A stretch of DNA of 14,614 nucleotides, from NCBI GenBank assembly GCA_035260545.1, contig DATFUZ010000116.1, positions 1 to 14,614 on the forward strand. The letters run 5' to 3'. The stretch comes from DATDDB01 sp035260545 (lineage in GTDB: Bacteria > Pseudomonadota > Gammaproteobacteria > Burkholderiales > Gallionellaceae). The translations under genes were made by a program, and so were the position numbers. This document shows, one piece after another, positions 13,237-14,614 of this stretch. The notes under the pieces are model-generated. The model was not told the origin of the DNA. It saw only the letters and a list, made by a program, of their open reading frames with translations, and ran no database searches. The stretch's first letter is position 1. The number at the start of each line of letters is the position of its first letter.

Positions 13237-13284
13237 ACTGTAGCGATACGAGATTGTAGCAATACGGGATTGTAGCGGTACGGC
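13237..13284 (+). repeat. Three tandem imperfect 16-bp repeats in the tRNA-Gly/tRNA-Thr spacer
   Basis: The units are ACTGTAGCGATACGAG (13237-13252), ATTGTAGCAATACGGG (13253-13268) and ATTGTAGCGGTACGGC (13269-13284), head to tail with no gap. The core TGTAGC..TACG is invariant. They sit in a 148-bp spacer (13182-13329) that contains no open frame with a start signal. No similar unit occurs elsewhere in the window that I noticed. Confidence 0.85.
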
Positions 13285-13329
13285 AGGGTTCGCGATGCGG
13301 CCGTTATCTGTGTGATGTTCCGGGATAAT

Positions 13330-13404
<75 letters not shown>

Positions 13405-13454
13405 AGATTTTTAGTGAATTAACGTTTGGCATTGATCATTGATAAGGAATAATC

Positions 13455-14614
<1,160 letters not shown>

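Noticed and set aside
13237..13284. CRISPR array
   Set aside because: The 16-bp units are directly adjacent without spacers and no cas gene is present; it is a simple tandem repeat.

Overview
The window is a GC-rich stretch (about 60% GC by eye) of a Gram-negative chromosome, most likely from a betaproteobacterium. This placement rests on a Burkholderia-type trimeric porin, a bacterial Coq7 ubiquinone enzyme, a NodT-type efflux outer-membrane protein, and the order tRNA-Tyr, tRNA-Gly, tRNA-Thr, tuf with a betaproteobacterial-looking EF-Tu. I cannot name the genus. I see no insertion sequence, prophage, integrase or CRISPR array; both ends cut through genes.

Layout. 1-783 is the 3' half of a NodT/TolC-like efflux gene, followed by a porin (905-2140) and coq7 (2217-2843), each with its own sigma70-like promoter. 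The next genes run on the minus strand: an OsmC-family protein (3006-3422), a secreted di-heme cytochrome c peroxidase (3504-4535) with a clean terminator between the two, and a YdcF/ElyC-like DUF218 membrane protein (4704-5453). A small protein resembling DUF7674 (5684-6274, plus) converges on a minus-strand block: EAL-GGDEF protein (8425-10248), GT4 glycosyltransferase (7114-8340), PAP2 phosphatase (6615-7148) and a 74-residue hypothetical protein (6330-6554). Divergent from the EAL-GGDEF gene is a soluble histidine kinase (10409-11752) with a double-receiver response regulator (11790-12710). The right end is the stable-RNA/translation operon tRNA-Tyr, tRNA-Gly, tRNA-Thr, tuf behind a near-consensus promoter with a GC-rich discriminator.

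Two things stand out. First, the promoter regions of ydcF, of the glycosyltransferase-PAP2 pair and of the kinase-regulator pair each carry heptamers resembling the PhoB half-site CTGTCAT, in exact 11-bp phase and on the coding strand; at two of them a -10-like hexamer lies exactly 10 bp downstream, which is the geometry of PhoB-dependent promoters. I infer a possible phosphate-starvation unit: lipid remodelling (glycosyltransferase plus lipid phosphatase) together with two-component signalling. Second, the kinase and the divergently transcribed EAL-GGDEF protein share a homologous CBS-like sensory module, so a phosphorelay and a cyclic-di-GMP enzyme may read the same ligand. In addition, the ydcF leader contains a textbook intrinsic terminator ending directly at its ribosome-binding site, which suggests attenuation.

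No gene-free stretch exceeds about 230 bases. The larger spacers (5454-5683, 12711-12937, 13182-13329) are described in the entries.
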